Assembly: GCF_900230225.1 (NCBI RefSeq)
Contig: NZ_OCNH01000002.1
Span: 1,336,793-1,400,792, forward strand
DNA length: 64,000 bases
Direction: 5' to 3'
Source of the DNA: Spirosoma fluviale
Lineage (GTDB): Bacteria > Bacteroidota > Bacteroidia > Cytophagales > Spirosomataceae
The notes beneath the pieces are model-generated. The model saw only the letters and a list, made by a program, of their open reading frames with translations, had not been told where the DNA came from and searched no databases. Of this stretch, positions 18,994 to 27,551 are shown piece by piece (positions within the stretch are counted from its first letter, which is position 1; every line of letters starts with the position of its first letter). The translations under genes and the position numbers were made by a program.

Positions 18994-19187
18994 GTTTGTG
19001 TCTGGTGGTAATCGATATCAAAAGCGTAAAAAAAATCGCCGGTAGCGAATCAATTATCTGTAGTAGTATACAACGGGTTAGCGTTAATAGGACAATATTA
19101 TCCTATCAGAATAGCTAAGTAGTATGAATGTTCGTAGTTCTGACTAAGCTACACAGTACCAGTTTGTTTAGTACGTTCATTTAAAAG

Positions 19188-19212
19188 GTACGGCCTTTAC
19201 AAAAGACCGTAC
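19188..19212 (-). terminator. Terminator of the 19244-21991 gene
   Basis: An 11-bp stem with one mismatch (19188-19198 with 19202-19212) and a 3-nt loop lies 32 nt past the stop and is followed in the minus direction by TTTT. The U-tract is weak. Confidence 0.65.
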
Positions 19213-19243
19213 TTGAACAAATAAGAAAAAGGGGCTGACTCGG

Positions 19244-21991
19244 TTAGTTCTTACTCACCAGGGTCGGGTAGCAGTTGATCAGGGGGCAGGCGATGTGAAA
19301 GCCCGCGTCGATGCTGTGATTGACCGAACCTGCCGCTCCCGTAGTGACACTGGCCGAGAGGTAGCCCCCGCTTTTCTGGGCGTTGGAGTCATTGAAGACG
19401 TTGGCCGTAGCCGCCGTCGAGAAGGCGATGGTAGCGTTGTAGCGTTCCCCATTGACGGTCAGCACATCGGTGTTGCTGTCGAACTGGTCGCTGGCTCCAT
19501 CGGTACCGAATCGGACCGAGTAGGTGGTGTTGGGCAGCATAGTGGGGGCGTTTGTGGTGTTGAAGTAGTACTCCCCACTGGCACTGGTGGTGGTCGTAGC
19601 TACCAGCGTATTCCCCCTGAAGAGGGCGACCTTGACGTTGGGCAGTGCCCCTTCGTTGGGGTCCTGGATACCGTCTTTGTCGCTATCGATCCATACGCGG
19701 TTGCCAATTTCCAGGAAAGTGGGCGTACCACAGGTCAGCTCCACATCACCAATACCGGCAGCTTTTGCAAAAAGGCCGTTGAAAATATTGCCGGAGTAGA
19801 CCCGGAACGCTGCCGTGAAGTTTCCTGTGAGATTATCTACTTTACGTATTCCTCCGGAGTTACCTACGTCGTTCTCCGGGTCCATTGCCGAGTACACCGT
19901 CTCTCCTGAACCGGGCCTGATGGCTAACCCCCCGTTGGAATTCTCAGCATGAACCAATCCACCGCCAGCCAGAAAATTGTCGTCGTAAAACTCGCCAAAC
20001 CCCGGTCCCTGATTGTTGCCGGGGCCATTGCCTGCAATAGGGCCTACGTTAGCGTTATTTTCCAGTACATAACTTGTTCCGTTGAAAAAGGCACGCAGAA
20101 TATCGCCCCCGGCCAGATTGGAAAAACCTTTGCCTGTTGCACTTATTTCTCCAGCAGGGCCATAGTTCCTATGGCCTGTTTGTAGGCCAAAACGGTCGGC
20201 AAACCCCAGAATCATCGAGCCATCAACATCGAACTCAATATCAGAGAAGATCGGTTCCGGATGAATAACTATATCTCCGTAATCGTCAGGCAGTAGTAGC
20301 TGGGCCGGGTTTGTTATGGCGGCTGCTACGGCCCAGTTATCGGTCCAGGGATACCAGCCGGTAATTTCAGGAGTACCAATCCAGGGGAAGCCTTTGGGGT
20401 GGGTAAGGGGGAAGTCAAAAACGGGTGTGTTATCAAACGTATTATCGTTCAGGTCATATTGATACACGTAGGCGCGTAGATGGGATTTGTTGCCGTTCGA
20501 AGCATCGCAAACAAGGCCTACGTAGGCCTTGTCTTTGTAAAGTTTAAGCGCAAACGGACGGGCATCACCGCCCAAACAACTGGGGTTAGGAATAAGCACC
20601 CCCGGAGCTGATGTTGGATTGTTGACGTCAAGCCGGTGCAGTTTTTTCTCCGTCAGGTTAATCACGTACAGCTTTTTTCCATCGGTCGACAGGTCCATAC
20701 CACCCAAACCAACTTTGCCAACGTTGTTCCAGCCATAGTTGTCGTTACTGGGTTCGGTAAATGCTCCCAGGCCACGAGTCGCATTGCTGGGTGCCGTGCC
20801 CAGGTTCACGCCCGGCAACGTAGCCAAGTCAACGAGTTGGGTGGTTGTATTAGTGGTGATGTCGGTTTTGAAAATAGCACCCAGCCCGGCTTTCAGACCC
20901 GCATGACGACGCAGAAAAGAGGCTGAATAGATGACATCCGTATAGCGGTCGAAGGCAATGGCCCATACGGATCCTACATCCGGAATTTTAGCCACTGCTG
21001 TTTTGCCCGACAGACCATAAGGCATGCTGACAATGGCTGCTTCGTTACTGCTGCCGGGATGATTCGGATCTCCGTTGAGGTAGCAGGGGACCAGAATTTG
21101 CGGATTAGCCTGACAGTAGTCGTTGGGGTAGAGTATACCAAAGTCCACGTTGCAACTCGGCGTATTGGCAAACTGTATGCTGGTACGACCGTTGCTGCCG
21201 TTGCGCGTCCCCTGTCCGGCATAGGTGGGTAAGGCGGTGAACTCCACCCGCAGGGGATAGCTGCCGGCCTGAAGCGAGGAGATCGAGTAAAGCCCAAAGA
21301 CATCGGTCGTGGCTGTTCCAACCAATGCCCCCGTGCGGTCGTAGGCATTAACAACAACCCCTGGTACCCCCGAGGTTTCTCCGCTATCTTTCACTCCATC
21401 GGCATTGAAGTCGTTAAAGACCATACCGCCCAGGTTATTTCCCCCACAGGCTGTTGGCGGGCAGGCCGCTGGCAGAGGAACGCCCGCGCTCACAGCCGAG
21501 CAGCCGTTGTTGGCGCTGAAAGCAGCAGACACCGTTAGGCCCGAGACTGTAGTGGCCAGATTGACCTCAAAGGCTACCACCTGGGGCGAAACAATGGTGC
21601 CATTTCCTCCCACACTGGAGTAAGCGCCCGGATCGATGGTACGGGTCTGACCCGCATAGGTCACCGTCATGGCATCGGAGGGATCGTTAGCGGTTGGGCT
21701 GACAGTGGCGTTGCTCCAGGTAACTTCCACGCTAACGGTAGCTTTGGATCCGCTGTTCTGGTAGCAACCCGACACGGTAGGTTTGAGGGTGATTGAACAG
21801 CTTTGGGCATGAGCCTGCCCACCCAGCCCCCAGGATGACAGCAAGAGAAGCCCCAATAGAGGACCGCCCCATCCTACCAACCCAATCGTGCTAATTGGCC
21901 GTTGGTGGGACGGAAGTTGTTGATGGGGGAGCGCATGCGTAGAAGTCTGTCTTTGACCGGGTCCTGAACCAGAACGTATCGATTGCATCAT
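19244..21991 (-). CDS. Type B surface protein: Ig-like module, SdrD-B, propeller-like region, SdrD-B, NC tail
   Basis: 915 residues from ATG 21991 (a second ATG follows directly at 21988). Residues 1-45 are a polar extension; the signal segment ends GQAHAQS near 63. Residues 64-180 contain the type B hallmark ITLKPTVSGCYQNSG. About 185-290 form an SdrD-B-like domain (VFNDFNADGVKDSGE). About 300-760 are propeller-like strands (FDVDGSMILGFADRF). About 775-900 form a second SdrD-B-like domain (VWIDSDKDGIQDPNE). The tail is CPLINCYPTLVSKN. DNA at both ends is nearly identical to the gene at 24397-27207. Predicted cell-surface protein of unknown ligand. Confidence 0.88.
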   Translation of the reverse strand: MMQSIRSGSGPGQRQTSTHALPHQQLPSHQRPISTIGLVGWGGPLLGLLLLSSWGLGGQAHAQSCSITLKPTVSGCYQNSGSKATVSVEVTWSNATVSPTANDPSDAMTVTYAGQTRTIDPGAYSSVGGNGTIVSPQVVAFEVNLATTVSGLTVSAAFSANNGCSAVSAGVPLPAACPPTACGGNNLGGMVFNDFNADGVKDSGETSGVPGVVVNAYDRTGALVGTATTDVFGLYSISSLQAGSYPLRVEFTALPTYAGQGTRNGSNGRTSIQFANTPSCNVDFGILYPNDYCQANPQILVPCYLNGDPNHPGSSNEAAIVSMPYGLSGKTAVAKIPDVGSVWAIAFDRYTDVIYSASFLRRHAGLKAGLGAIFKTDITTNTTTQLVDLATLPGVNLGTAPSNATRGLGAFTEPSNDNYGWNNVGKVGLGGMDLSTDGKKLYVINLTEKKLHRLDVNNPTSAPGVLIPNPSCLGGDARPFALKLYKDKAYVGLVCDASNGNKSHLRAYVYQYDLNDNTFDNTPVFDFPLTHPKGFPWIGTPEITGWYPWTDNWAVAAAITNPAQLLLPDDYGDIVIHPEPIFSDIEFDVDGSMILGFADRFGLQTGHRNYGPAGEISATGKGFSNLAGGDILRAFFNGTSYVLENNANVGPIAGNGPGNNQGPGFGEFYDDNFLAGGGLVHAENSNGGLAIRPGSGETVYSAMDPENDVGNSGGIRKVDNLTGNFTAAFRVYSGNIFNGLFAKAAGIGDVELTCGTPTFLEIGNRVWIDSDKDGIQDPNEGALPNVKVALFRGNTLVATTTTSASGEYYFNTTNAPTMLPNTTYSVRFGTDGASDQFDSNTDVLTVNGERYNATIAFSTAATANVFNDSNAQKSGGYLSASVTTGAAGSVNHSIDAGFHIACPLINCYPTLVSKN

Positions 21992-22185
21992 GTTTATAAA
22001 CGTATCGTTGACTATTGGTTGATTGCTATCCGTTTATAGTGCCGAAAAAATGAAACACAAAAAATCATACGTTCTCCTGTGGCCTGGTAGCCGGAGAAAT
22101 TATGATTTAACAGGTCAACAAATTTCCCTATTGGCTTACTCAATGGGAACCGGGAAGGTAGGTGGGGCTGGATGAAGATCTACCA

Positions 22186-22257
22186 GCAAAGACTATGCAA
22201 AAGGTAGGGATACTAGGCGTCTGGGTGACAATCGACTTACATTGATTGACAATCGAC
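22186..22257 (-). promoter_or_regulatory. LytTR-like repeats plus promoter box upstream of the 19244-21991 gene
   Basis: In the gene direction: two identical GTCGATTGT 9-mers (22257-22249 and 22236-22228), exactly 21 bp apart, a 27-bp gap, then TTGCATAGTCTTTGC (22200-22186). This is among the cleanest copies of the module. The rest of the gene-free stretch 21992-22628 holds a second box-like match at 22317-22331 without clear repeats, AT-rich sequence, and an isolated AAGGAGGT at 22549-22556 with no start codon near it. Confidence 0.8.
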
Positions 22258-22628
22258 AAGTATGCATAATGGTAATATGTATATATATAATACAATAAGG
22301 ATACTATAGTTTTACCACAAATACTATGCCGTAGTTATTAGTACTGCTAGAGTGAAATTAGTAGCCAATTCTTTGAAAAAGGTAATAACATACTTGGCTC
22401 TATTCATAAGTAAGCCTTAAAACAGACCTGTGCTTTTTTGCTTTTCAGGCTAAGGCCTCCCGAAAAGGTTGCTTACCACAAGGCACCTGGTAGTATCGCT
22501 CAGGCCTCTTATCCAATCTCTGTTCTCAGGTGGCGTTCATCGCCCTTTAAGGAGGTAATTAGTCTATAGTTCCCGCTTATAGATAGACCCCATTTTGGAA
22601 GCATCCCAAGCCGTTTTTAGGCGTAGTC

Positions 22629-23495
22629 ATGAAAGCAGACATCAAGCAATACCCATTCAAAAAAAGCCTCACGCAGGAGTTTGAGATTGTTGACCTAAGC
22701 GAACTGCGTCGTACGTCCGGGCCTATTATATCCGTACCGCACCGAGCCGAATTTTACCATATCATTTGGTTTCAAAGCGGTACACCCACCCATCTGGTTG
22801 ACTTTAATCCGGTTGCGATAAAGCCCGATTCTATTCTCTTTCTGAATAAAAACGTGGTACATTGTTTCGACCCTGACGCTTCTTTTTCCGGAAAGGCAAT
22901 TCTGTTTACTGACCGTTTTTACTATCAGTCGGATGCAGATTTTAAGTATTTACGCAACAGTATCTTATTCAATGATCTGTTTTCGATTTCGCTGGTAGAG
23001 GCATCCGGCAGCACGCAATTACTTGCGGATTTGCTCACGCTACTGCACATTGAATACGAGACCGTCCGGGATTCGTTTCAGGCCCCGATCCTGAAAAACT
23101 ACCTCCACAATTTTCTGATGCTGACCGAGCGTCAACGACGCAAACAAAACTTTACGGAAATAAAGCCGTCTCCTGATCTTGATTACGTTCTGCTATTCAG
23201 GGATTTGCTGGACGAGCAGTTCAGAGAGCAAAAACAGGTAGGGTATTATACACGTCAGTTGAGTGTTGCAGAAAAACGGCTGAACACGGCTACTAAACAT
23301 GTACTGGGAAAAACAGCCAAAGAACTAATCAATGACCGCGTACTGCTTGAAGCCAAACGCCTGCTTGTCAATTCATTCATGTCCATCAAAGAAATAGCCT
23401 ACGAGCTAGGGTTTGATGAACCCGGCAATTTCATTAAGTACTTCAGGAAGTATACGTCGCTTACCCCTACTGAATTTAAAGAGAACGTACTGTAG
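22629..23495 (+). CDS. AraC-family transcriptional regulator
   Basis: 288 residues. The N-terminal about 150 residues form a cupin-like sensor (VPHRAEFYHIIWFQSG is the typical ligand-sensing strand pair). The C-terminal 100 residues are the double helix-turn-helix: LSVAEKRLNTATKHVLGK is the first recognition region and SIKEIAYELGFDEPGNFIKY with FRKYTSLTPTEFK the second. It is on the opposite strand to the surrounding surface genes and directly precedes the NTF2-like gene, which it may control (inference from position). No island-type promoter module is found in its sense direction. Confidence 0.92.
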   Translation: MKADIKQYPFKKSLTQEFEIVDLSELRRTSGPIISVPHRAEFYHIIWFQSGTPTHLVDFNPVAIKPDSILFLNKNVVHCFDPDASFSGKAILFTDRFYYQSDADFKYLRNSILFNDLFSISLVEASGSTQLLADLLTLLHIEYETVRDSFQAPILKNYLHNFLMLTERQRRKQNFTEIKPSPDLDYVLLFRDLLDEQFREQKQVGYYTRQLSVAEKRLNTATKHVLGKTAKELINDRVLLEAKRLLVNSFMSIKEIAYELGFDEPGNFIKYFRKYTSLTPTEFKENVL

Positions 23496-23588
23496 AGGCA
23501 ACTACCATCTCCCTGGATCAACAGCCCGTCGGCGTGAAATTACCCTAGAAAGGAGCTTTTTTACATTTCCCGACTTTGCCGGTCGCTC

Positions 23589-23596
23589 TACTTTTG
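23589..23596 (+). promoter_or_regulatory. Bacteroidota-type -7 element before the NTF2-like gene
   Basis: TACTTTTG matches TAnnTTTG and lies 23 bp before the ATG at 23620. No clear TTG -33 element sits at the usual distance, so the promoter is tentative. Confidence 0.4.
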
Positions 23597-23619
23597 TATC
23601 CACTCATAACCCCAATGCC

Positions 23620-24387
23620 ATGGAACTTACAAACAAACAAAAAGCAGTTGCCGTGATCGAGAGCCTTCAGACGGGGGCACAGGAACCGGTAGGATACATC
23701 AATCCGTATAAATACATACAGCACAACCTGGGGGTTGGCGATGGGCTGGCAGGCTTTGGTGACGTGTTGGCCAATGCACCCGCCGAAGGATTTAAAGCTG
23801 ACGTACTCAGGGCTTTTCAGGATGGCGAATACGTTTTTTTACATACCCGATACGACTTCTTCGGGCCTAAAGCGGGGTTTGATGTGTTTCGTTTTGAAGC
23901 GGGTAAAATCGTTGAACACTGGGATAATCTCGCCGAAATTACCCCGCCCAATCCAAGCGGACGAACGCAGTTTGACGGAGAAACGCAACTCGCCGATACC
24001 GACAAAACCGAAGAAAACAAGCAGATTGTATCCGGGTTTGTAAACGACGTTTTAAAGGACGGGAAAACAGAAAAACTCACTGCCTATATCAATCCTGACA
24101 AGTACCTGCAGCACAATTTCGGAGTAGCCGATGGATTGGATGGTTTGGGTGCTGCGCTGGACTATTTTGCCAGCAACGGGCTGGTGATGAATTACGACAA
24201 AGTACACAACGTACTTGGCGAAGGTAATTTCGTATTGACCCTAAGTGAAGGTAAATTCGGAAAGGGCGAACACGTAGCCTTTTATGATTTGTTCCGTCTG
24301 GAAAGTGGCCAAATCGTCGAACATTGGGATATAATAGAACCCATTCCGCCCGTAGAGAACCATAAAAATAGCAACGGCAAATTCTGA
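23620..24387 (+). CDS. Tandem two-domain NTF2/SnoaL-like protein
   Basis: 255 residues from ATG 23620 (MELTNKQKAV); a longer in-frame version would begin inside the AraC gene and is unlikely. Two homologous halves are visible: INPYKYIQHNLGVGDGLAGF with FRFEAGKIVEHWD, and INPDKYLQHNFGVADGLDGL with FRLESGQIVEHWD. This is the SnoaL-like polyketide-cyclase / NTF2 fold, usually a single domain of about 120-130 residues, so this is an internal duplication or fusion. No signal peptide; probably cytoplasmic. Substrate unknown. The stop is only 9 bp from the stop of the convergent gene at 24397. Confidence 0.85.
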   Translation: MELTNKQKAVAVIESLQTGAQEPVGYINPYKYIQHNLGVGDGLAGFGDVLANAPAEGFKADVLRAFQDGEYVFLHTRYDFFGPKAGFDVFRFEAGKIVEHWDNLAEITPPNPSGRTQFDGETQLADTDKTEENKQIVSGFVNDVLKDGKTEKLTAYINPDKYLQHNFGVADGLDGLGAALDYFASNGLVMNYDKVHNVLGEGNFVLTLSEGKFGKGEHVAFYDLFRLESGQIVEHWDIIEPIPPVENHKNSNGKF

Positions 24388-24396
24388 AGGTAAAGC

Positions 24397-27207
24397 CTAA
24401 TTCCTGCTCACCAGCGTCGGGTAGCAGTTGATCAGGGGGCAGGCTACATAAAAGCCCGCGTCGATGCTGTGATTGACCGACCCTGCCGCTCCCGTAGTGA
24501 CACTGGCCGAGAGGTAGCCCCCGCTTTTCTGGGCGTTGGAGTCGTTGAGGGTGCTGGCCGTGGGAGCCGACGAAAAGGCTTTTGTGGCGTTGTAGCGTTC
24601 CCCATTGACGGTCAGCACATCGGTGTTGCTGTCGAATTGGTCGCTGGCTCCATCGGTACCGAATCGGACCGAGTAGGTGGTGTTGGGCAGCAGGGTGGGG
24701 GCATTGGTAGTGTTGAAGTAGTACTCCCCACTGGCACTGGAGGTGGTATTAGCTACCAGTGTATTCCCCCTGAATAAGGCTACTTTAACGTTGGCCAGGG
24801 GCAGCTCGCAGGGGTCCTGGATACCGTCTTTATCAGAGTCGATCCAAAGCCGGTTGCCAATTTCCAGGTAGGTGGGTATGTCGCAGGTGAGTACGGCATC
24901 GCCCAGACCAGCGGCTTTGCCAAATGTGATTCTATTATCAGAAATAGTGTTGTAGATCATGAACGAACTGCTTAACTGCCCTGTCGCGTTGCTCAATCGC
25001 CGGACACCTCCAGCCCAGATGTAATCATTGAACACCCCACCTGGTGGTACATCAATGGGGTCCATAGCGGGTACAACCACCTCGCCACTGCCCGGCAATA
25101 GGGCCAAACCACCCGTTGAATTCTCAGCGTGCGCGAGTGAACCTGCCACAAAAAGATTGTCATTGTAAAATTCGCCGAACCCAGGACCCTGGTTATTATT
25201 CAGACCGAAGCCTGTTGTTGGGCCTGCCTTGGCATTGTTTTCCAGTAGAAAAGAGCCACCTACAGAGTAGGCCCGCAACACATCACCGCCAACAAAGTTA
25301 TAATGAGAACCCGTGCCGGATGGGGATGGATCAAGCCAACCTACCTGCATGGATGTTCTATCTACAAATGAGAGAACCATCGAGCCATCAATATCAAATT
25401 CAACGGCCGATAGAATTGGTTCAGGATAAATGATGTCTGAAGCTAAATTGCCGAGTTTGGTAGCCCAGTCATCGGTCCATGGGTACCAGCCGGTTCGGGA
25501 ATTGTATGCCGGGTCGCCACTAGGCGTAGGAGACCCTTTGGGATAGGTCAGGGGAAAATCAAAAATGGTGGTTACCTGATTGGTCGTTTCATTTCGTTCT
25601 TTAATGTAGGCTCGCAGATCCGATTTAGACTGCGATGTACTGGCATCACAAACAAAACCCGCGTAGAGTTTACGTTTGTAGACTTTCACGGCCCAAATGT
25701 GCAGGTTACCGCCGGTACAGGAGATGTCTGATCCAAGATCATAACTTTTTACATTGGCCGCAGTGGGCAGCGTTCCACTGGTGTTATAAGCCGTAATATC
25801 AATGGCATATACCTTATTGTCGAAAAGGTTGGCCAAAAACAGTACGTTGCCATCCTCCGATACGTCAATCCCTCCAATGCCGCGTCGACCAATGGCTGCA
25901 TAGCCCTCAGCATCAGTGCTGGGTTGCGAGGGGTCTACGTTGAGACCACGGGTCGCATTGGTCGCCACACTGCCAACATTGATGCCCAATGTACTTACAT
26001 CAACGAAATTGGTAAATGTAAATGAGCTTCCCCCGGCAGGTGGGGTTGTGAAGTCAGCCACATAGATACCGCCTATACCCAGTGGCCCCAGTCCCGCGTG
26101 CCGTCGAATTGTTGCGGACGTAAATACCTTTTTGGTGAATTTGTTATAGGCTGTCCCCCAGGTGGCACCAATCTGACTTGCTGGCGCATGGGCCATGAGG
26201 GCCGGGTTCTTCAGGCCACTAGCGGTATAATCGAATGAAACAATGCCATCCATCTGCCCTGCTGGTGAGTTAACGGGTAGGGGGTCGCCATGCACATAAC
26301 AGGGAATGATGAGTTTAGGATTGCTCTGGCAGTAGTCGCTGTTATCCAGAATACCTAAATCTACGTTACAAGTAGCGGTATTGACAAACTGCACGGTTGT
26401 ACGGCCATTCGTGCCATTGGGCGTACCCATTCCGGCATAGGAAGGTAGATTGGTAAATTCCACCCGAATCGGGTAACTCAGGGACCCCGTAAACGCGTAG
26501 ATACCGAAGGCATCGGTGATAGTGGTGCCCACCCTATTGCCGTTGCAGTCGTAGGCCTTGACCTCCACACCCGACACCCCCGTCGTTTCACCGGGGTCCT
26601 TGAGGCCATCGGCGTCGAAGTCGTTGAAGACTGTGCCGCCGGTCTGGCCTGTGGCACAAACCGTGGGTGGGCAGGCGGGCGGTAAGTTTATTCCACTACT
26701 CACGCCCGTGCAGGTGGGAACGGCCGTAGAAGTAGCCGTAATGAGTTGGCCCGATGCTGTGGCAGAAAGGTCTACTTCAAAGGATACAACTTGTGGACTC
26801 ACGATAGTACCGTCGCTGCCAAAGCTGGTGTAAGGCCCTGGATTAATGATACGGGTCAAGCCCGCATAGGAGACGGTGATGGCATCGGAGGCATCGTTGG
26901 CGGTTGGGCTGACAGTAGCGTTGCTCCAGGTAACTTCCACGCTAACGGTAGCTTTGGAGCCACTATTCTGGTAACAACCCGACACGGTGGGTTTGAGGGT
27001 GATCGAACAGCTTTGAGCGTAGGCCTGCCCGCCGGGTCCCCATAAGGGCAGCACCAGCAGTAGAAACAGGGCGGCTGTCAGCCCGGCGTGCCGAATGGGG
27101 CCGAGTAGAGGGTTAACCCGCCACTGAAGGGAAAGAATCTCTTGGTGCAAAGAGCTGATAGCGTGTTTTTGTGCTACTAGCGAATCAGGTTGTCGGCGTG
27201 GCTCCAT
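24397..27207 (-). CDS. Type B surface protein, paralogue of the 19244-21991 product
   Basis: 936 residues from ATG 27207 (an upstream TTG would add two). The order of parts is the same as in its neighbour: polar extension, signal segment ending GGQAYAQS, ITLKPTVSGCYQNSG module, SdrD-B-like domain (VFNDFDADGLKDPGE), propeller-like region (FDIDGSMVLSFVDRT), second SdrD-B-like domain (LWIDSDKDGIQDPCE), and the tail CPLINCYPTLVSRN. It is one of two copies whose tail ends RN or KN with an otherwise identical sequence. The central propeller-like region is far more diverged than the ends, suggesting different binding specificity. Predicted exported and surface exposed. Confidence 0.88.
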   Translation of the reverse strand: MEPRRQPDSLVAQKHAISSLHQEILSLQWRVNPLLGPIRHAGLTAALFLLLVLPLWGPGGQAYAQSCSITLKPTVSGCYQNSGSKATVSVEVTWSNATVSPTANDASDAITVSYAGLTRIINPGPYTSFGSDGTIVSPQVVSFEVDLSATASGQLITATSTAVPTCTGVSSGINLPPACPPTVCATGQTGGTVFNDFDADGLKDPGETTGVSGVEVKAYDCNGNRVGTTITDAFGIYAFTGSLSYPIRVEFTNLPSYAGMGTPNGTNGRTTVQFVNTATCNVDLGILDNSDYCQSNPKLIIPCYVHGDPLPVNSPAGQMDGIVSFDYTASGLKNPALMAHAPASQIGATWGTAYNKFTKKVFTSATIRRHAGLGPLGIGGIYVADFTTPPAGGSSFTFTNFVDVSTLGINVGSVATNATRGLNVDPSQPSTDAEGYAAIGRRGIGGIDVSEDGNVLFLANLFDNKVYAIDITAYNTSGTLPTAANVKSYDLGSDISCTGGNLHIWAVKVYKRKLYAGFVCDASTSQSKSDLRAYIKERNETTNQVTTIFDFPLTYPKGSPTPSGDPAYNSRTGWYPWTDDWATKLGNLASDIIYPEPILSAVEFDIDGSMVLSFVDRTSMQVGWLDPSPSGTGSHYNFVGGDVLRAYSVGGSFLLENNAKAGPTTGFGLNNNQGPGFGEFYNDNLFVAGSLAHAENSTGGLALLPGSGEVVVPAMDPIDVPPGGVFNDYIWAGGVRRLSNATGQLSSSFMIYNTISDNRITFGKAAGLGDAVLTCDIPTYLEIGNRLWIDSDKDGIQDPCELPLANVKVALFRGNTLVANTTSSASGEYYFNTTNAPTLLPNTTYSVRFGTDGASDQFDSNTDVLTVNGERYNATKAFSSAPTASTLNDSNAQKSGGYLSASVTTGAAGSVNHSIDAGFYVACPLINCYPTLVSRN

Positions 27208-27324
27208 AGACAAAGAGGGTAAGCAATCGGTGGCGTTCAGGTTAACCGGCAGGTGTATGTACTGCTTGTCAAGTAACTAAAATTATGATTTAGTATGTTT
27301 GTGGCGTCTGGTTAGTAACTTTTA

Positions 27325-27395
27325 TCAAATACTGTGCTAGAAATAAGAGAACGGTCGCTTAAGTGATAATCGACTTGTATAAGTGTATGATCGAC
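27325..27395 (-). promoter_or_regulatory. LytTR-like repeats plus promoter box upstream of the 24397-27207 gene
   Basis: In the gene direction: GTCGATCAT (27395-27387), GTCGATTAT (27374-27366), period 21 bp, gap 26 bp, TAGCACAGTATTTGA (27339-27325). The box is 118 bp before the ATG. The gene-free stretch 27208-27551 contains this module and the terminator of the next gene. Confidence 0.75.
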
Positions 27396-27473
27396 GGAGT
27401 TTTGGAGGTATTCGTCCGTTTGTCGCTACTGGTTGATCGTTGCTACTGTAGGTCTTATTTAAACAAGCCACCT

Positions 27474-27527
27474 ATAATCAGTCAGCCCGGCGACCTTTGG
27501 TTAAAGGGTGCCGGGCTGACTGATTAT
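27474..27527 (-). terminator. Large stem-loop terminator of the 27552-30716 gene
   Basis: A perfect 18-bp stem (27474-27491 with 27510-27527) has an inner partially pairing loop. It starts 25 nt beyond the stop codon. No strong T-run follows, but the stem is long and GC-rich. Confidence 0.8.
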
Positions 27528-27551
27528 ATCAAATGTGATTATCCTGTAATT

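Noticed and set aside
22317..22331. Second copy of the promoter box (gene direction CGGCATAGTATTTGT)
   Set aside because: No convincing LytTR-like 9-mers at the expected distance, and a better module lies closer to the gene at 22186-22257.
22549..22556. AAGGAGGT resembling a strong ribosome-binding site
   Set aside because: No start codon follows at a usable distance; the AraC start is about 75 bp away.
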